Source of the DNA: Candidatus Saccharimonadota bacterium
Lineage (GTDB): Bacteria > Patescibacteriota > Saccharimonadia > Saccharimonadales > Saccharimonadaceae
DNA length: 64,000 nucleotides
Assembly (NCBI GenBank): GCA_015999875.1
Contig: JAECRG010000003.1
Coordinates: 1 to 64,000 of the forward strand
Reading direction: 5' to 3'
The translations under genes and the position numbers were made by a program. Below are positions 63,654 through 64,000 of this stretch, one piece after another (within the stretch, counting starts at the first letter, position 1; the number at the start of each line of letters is the position of its first letter). A model generated the notes under the pieces. That model made no database searches and was not told the DNA's origin. It worked only from the letters and a program-made list of their open reading frames with translations.

Positions 63654-64000
63654 CTATATCTTTGGCTCCGGCAGACTACCGGTTTTTGCTACCTGCGCAG
63701 CTAGTAAAAAGTCGTCTATTAATGTCTGCCGCATTGAGCCATTATAGAGTGCCGCCGCAGGGTGATATAGCGGCACTACGAGAAGTTCATGCTCGTGATA
63801 CTTCACGATGCGTGCATGGCCATGATCTCTTGATATTAGCAAGTCTGAGATGAAGCACTTGCCACTATGACGGCCGAGAGTAATCACGACGGTCGGGTTA
63901 ATAATCTCGAGTTGGCGCATGAGGTACGGCCAGAATTCCTGCTTCTCTTCTTCGGACGGGTCACGGTTGTTTGGTGGCCGATATTTAACGATGTTTGTAA
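63654..64000 (-). CDS. Uracil-DNA glycosylase family 4, C-terminal part
   Basis: The frame is open to the right edge, so the N-terminus is outside the window. The visible 115 residues read NIVKYRPPNNRDPSEEEK, QLEIINPTVVITLGRHSG and VVPLYHPAAALYNGSMR, which match family 4 (iron-sulfur) uracil-DNA glycosylases. It removes uracil from DNA. An ATG at 63920 is internal and not the start. Confidence 0.88.
   Translation of the reverse strand, partial: TNIVKYRPPNNRDPSEEEKQEFWPYLMRQLEIINPTVVITLGRHSGKCFISDLLISRDHGHARIVKYHEHELLVVPLYHPAAALYNGSMRQTLIDDFLLAAQVAKTGSLPEPKI

Overview
The window looks like chromosomal DNA of a Candidatus Saccharibacteria (TM7, Patescibacteria/CPR) member. The basis is the 5' end of a 16S gene at the left edge, a compact gene set, a long type IV pilus locus, single-membrane-style surface proteins, and CPR-style small regulators. 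The standard stop code is in use (miaA ends naturally in TGA). No CRISPR array, insertion sequence or prophage was seen.

Layout. 1-5.3 kb: 16S start, a divergent PAP2 protein, gyrA and gyrB, all leftward. 5.3-10.9 kb: two rightward membrane proteins, then a leftward unit with a large TraD/HerA-like ATPase. 10.9-12.9 kb: a stretch with no convincing protein gene; it carries a strongly structured leftward RNA candidate and the tmRNA gene ssrA. 12.9-15.6 kb: comM (split by a frameshift at a C7 run), then infC (AUU start), rpmI and rplT. 15.6-19.1 kb: rnpB, a Nudix-RNase H fusion, tRNA-Pro, a 6S-like RNA candidate, a site-2 protease, an HTH-Nudix protein and rpmB. 19.1-24.3 kb: a leftward cluster of MBL-fold protein, HTH regulator, miaA, alkyltransferase-like protein, HAD nucleotidase and thrS. 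thrS is preceded by a T-box-like leader and a divergent tRNA-Val. 24.4-30.1 kb: a KstD-like flavoprotein, a DUF4342 protein, a CIRCE-controlled small RNA candidate, a 38-residue leaderless ORF, nrdR, a glycosyltransferase, tRNA-Thr and tRNA-Asp. 30.2-36.1 kb: cohesin/FN3 surface protein, SOD, foldase, PH-domain protein, tRNA-Arg, ndk and a Xer recombinase. 36.2-52.8 kb: one leftward type IV pilus locus (foldase-like protein, 1121-residue exported protein, pilM, N, O, a small protein, pilB, T, C, major pilin, pilD, four minor pilins). 52.9-64 kb: ychF, tlyA, efp, rpsF-ssb-rpsR, ftsK, RNase J, two CPBP-like paralogs and a truncated family-4 uracil-DNA glycosylase.

How it fits together. Replication and topology (gyrAB, ftsK, ssb, xer), translation (infC, L35, L20, L28, S6, S18, EF-P, ThrRS, tRNAs), RNA processing (rnpB, RNase J, ssrA) and a pilus machine for surface attachment or DNA uptake lie together. 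ComM and the pilus ATPases fit natural transformation and life on a host cell.

The main novelty lies between the genes. I see a CIRCE-controlled C-rich small RNA, a roughly 360-nt structured RNA, a 6S-like rod RNA upstream of tRNA-Pro, and a T-box-like leader on thrS whose bulge matches the U discriminator of the local tRNA-Thr. Several genes also have ATG exactly 6-7 nt after the -10 box, suggesting frequent leaderless transcription. All functional calls come from motif reading by eye; no search or folding program was run.
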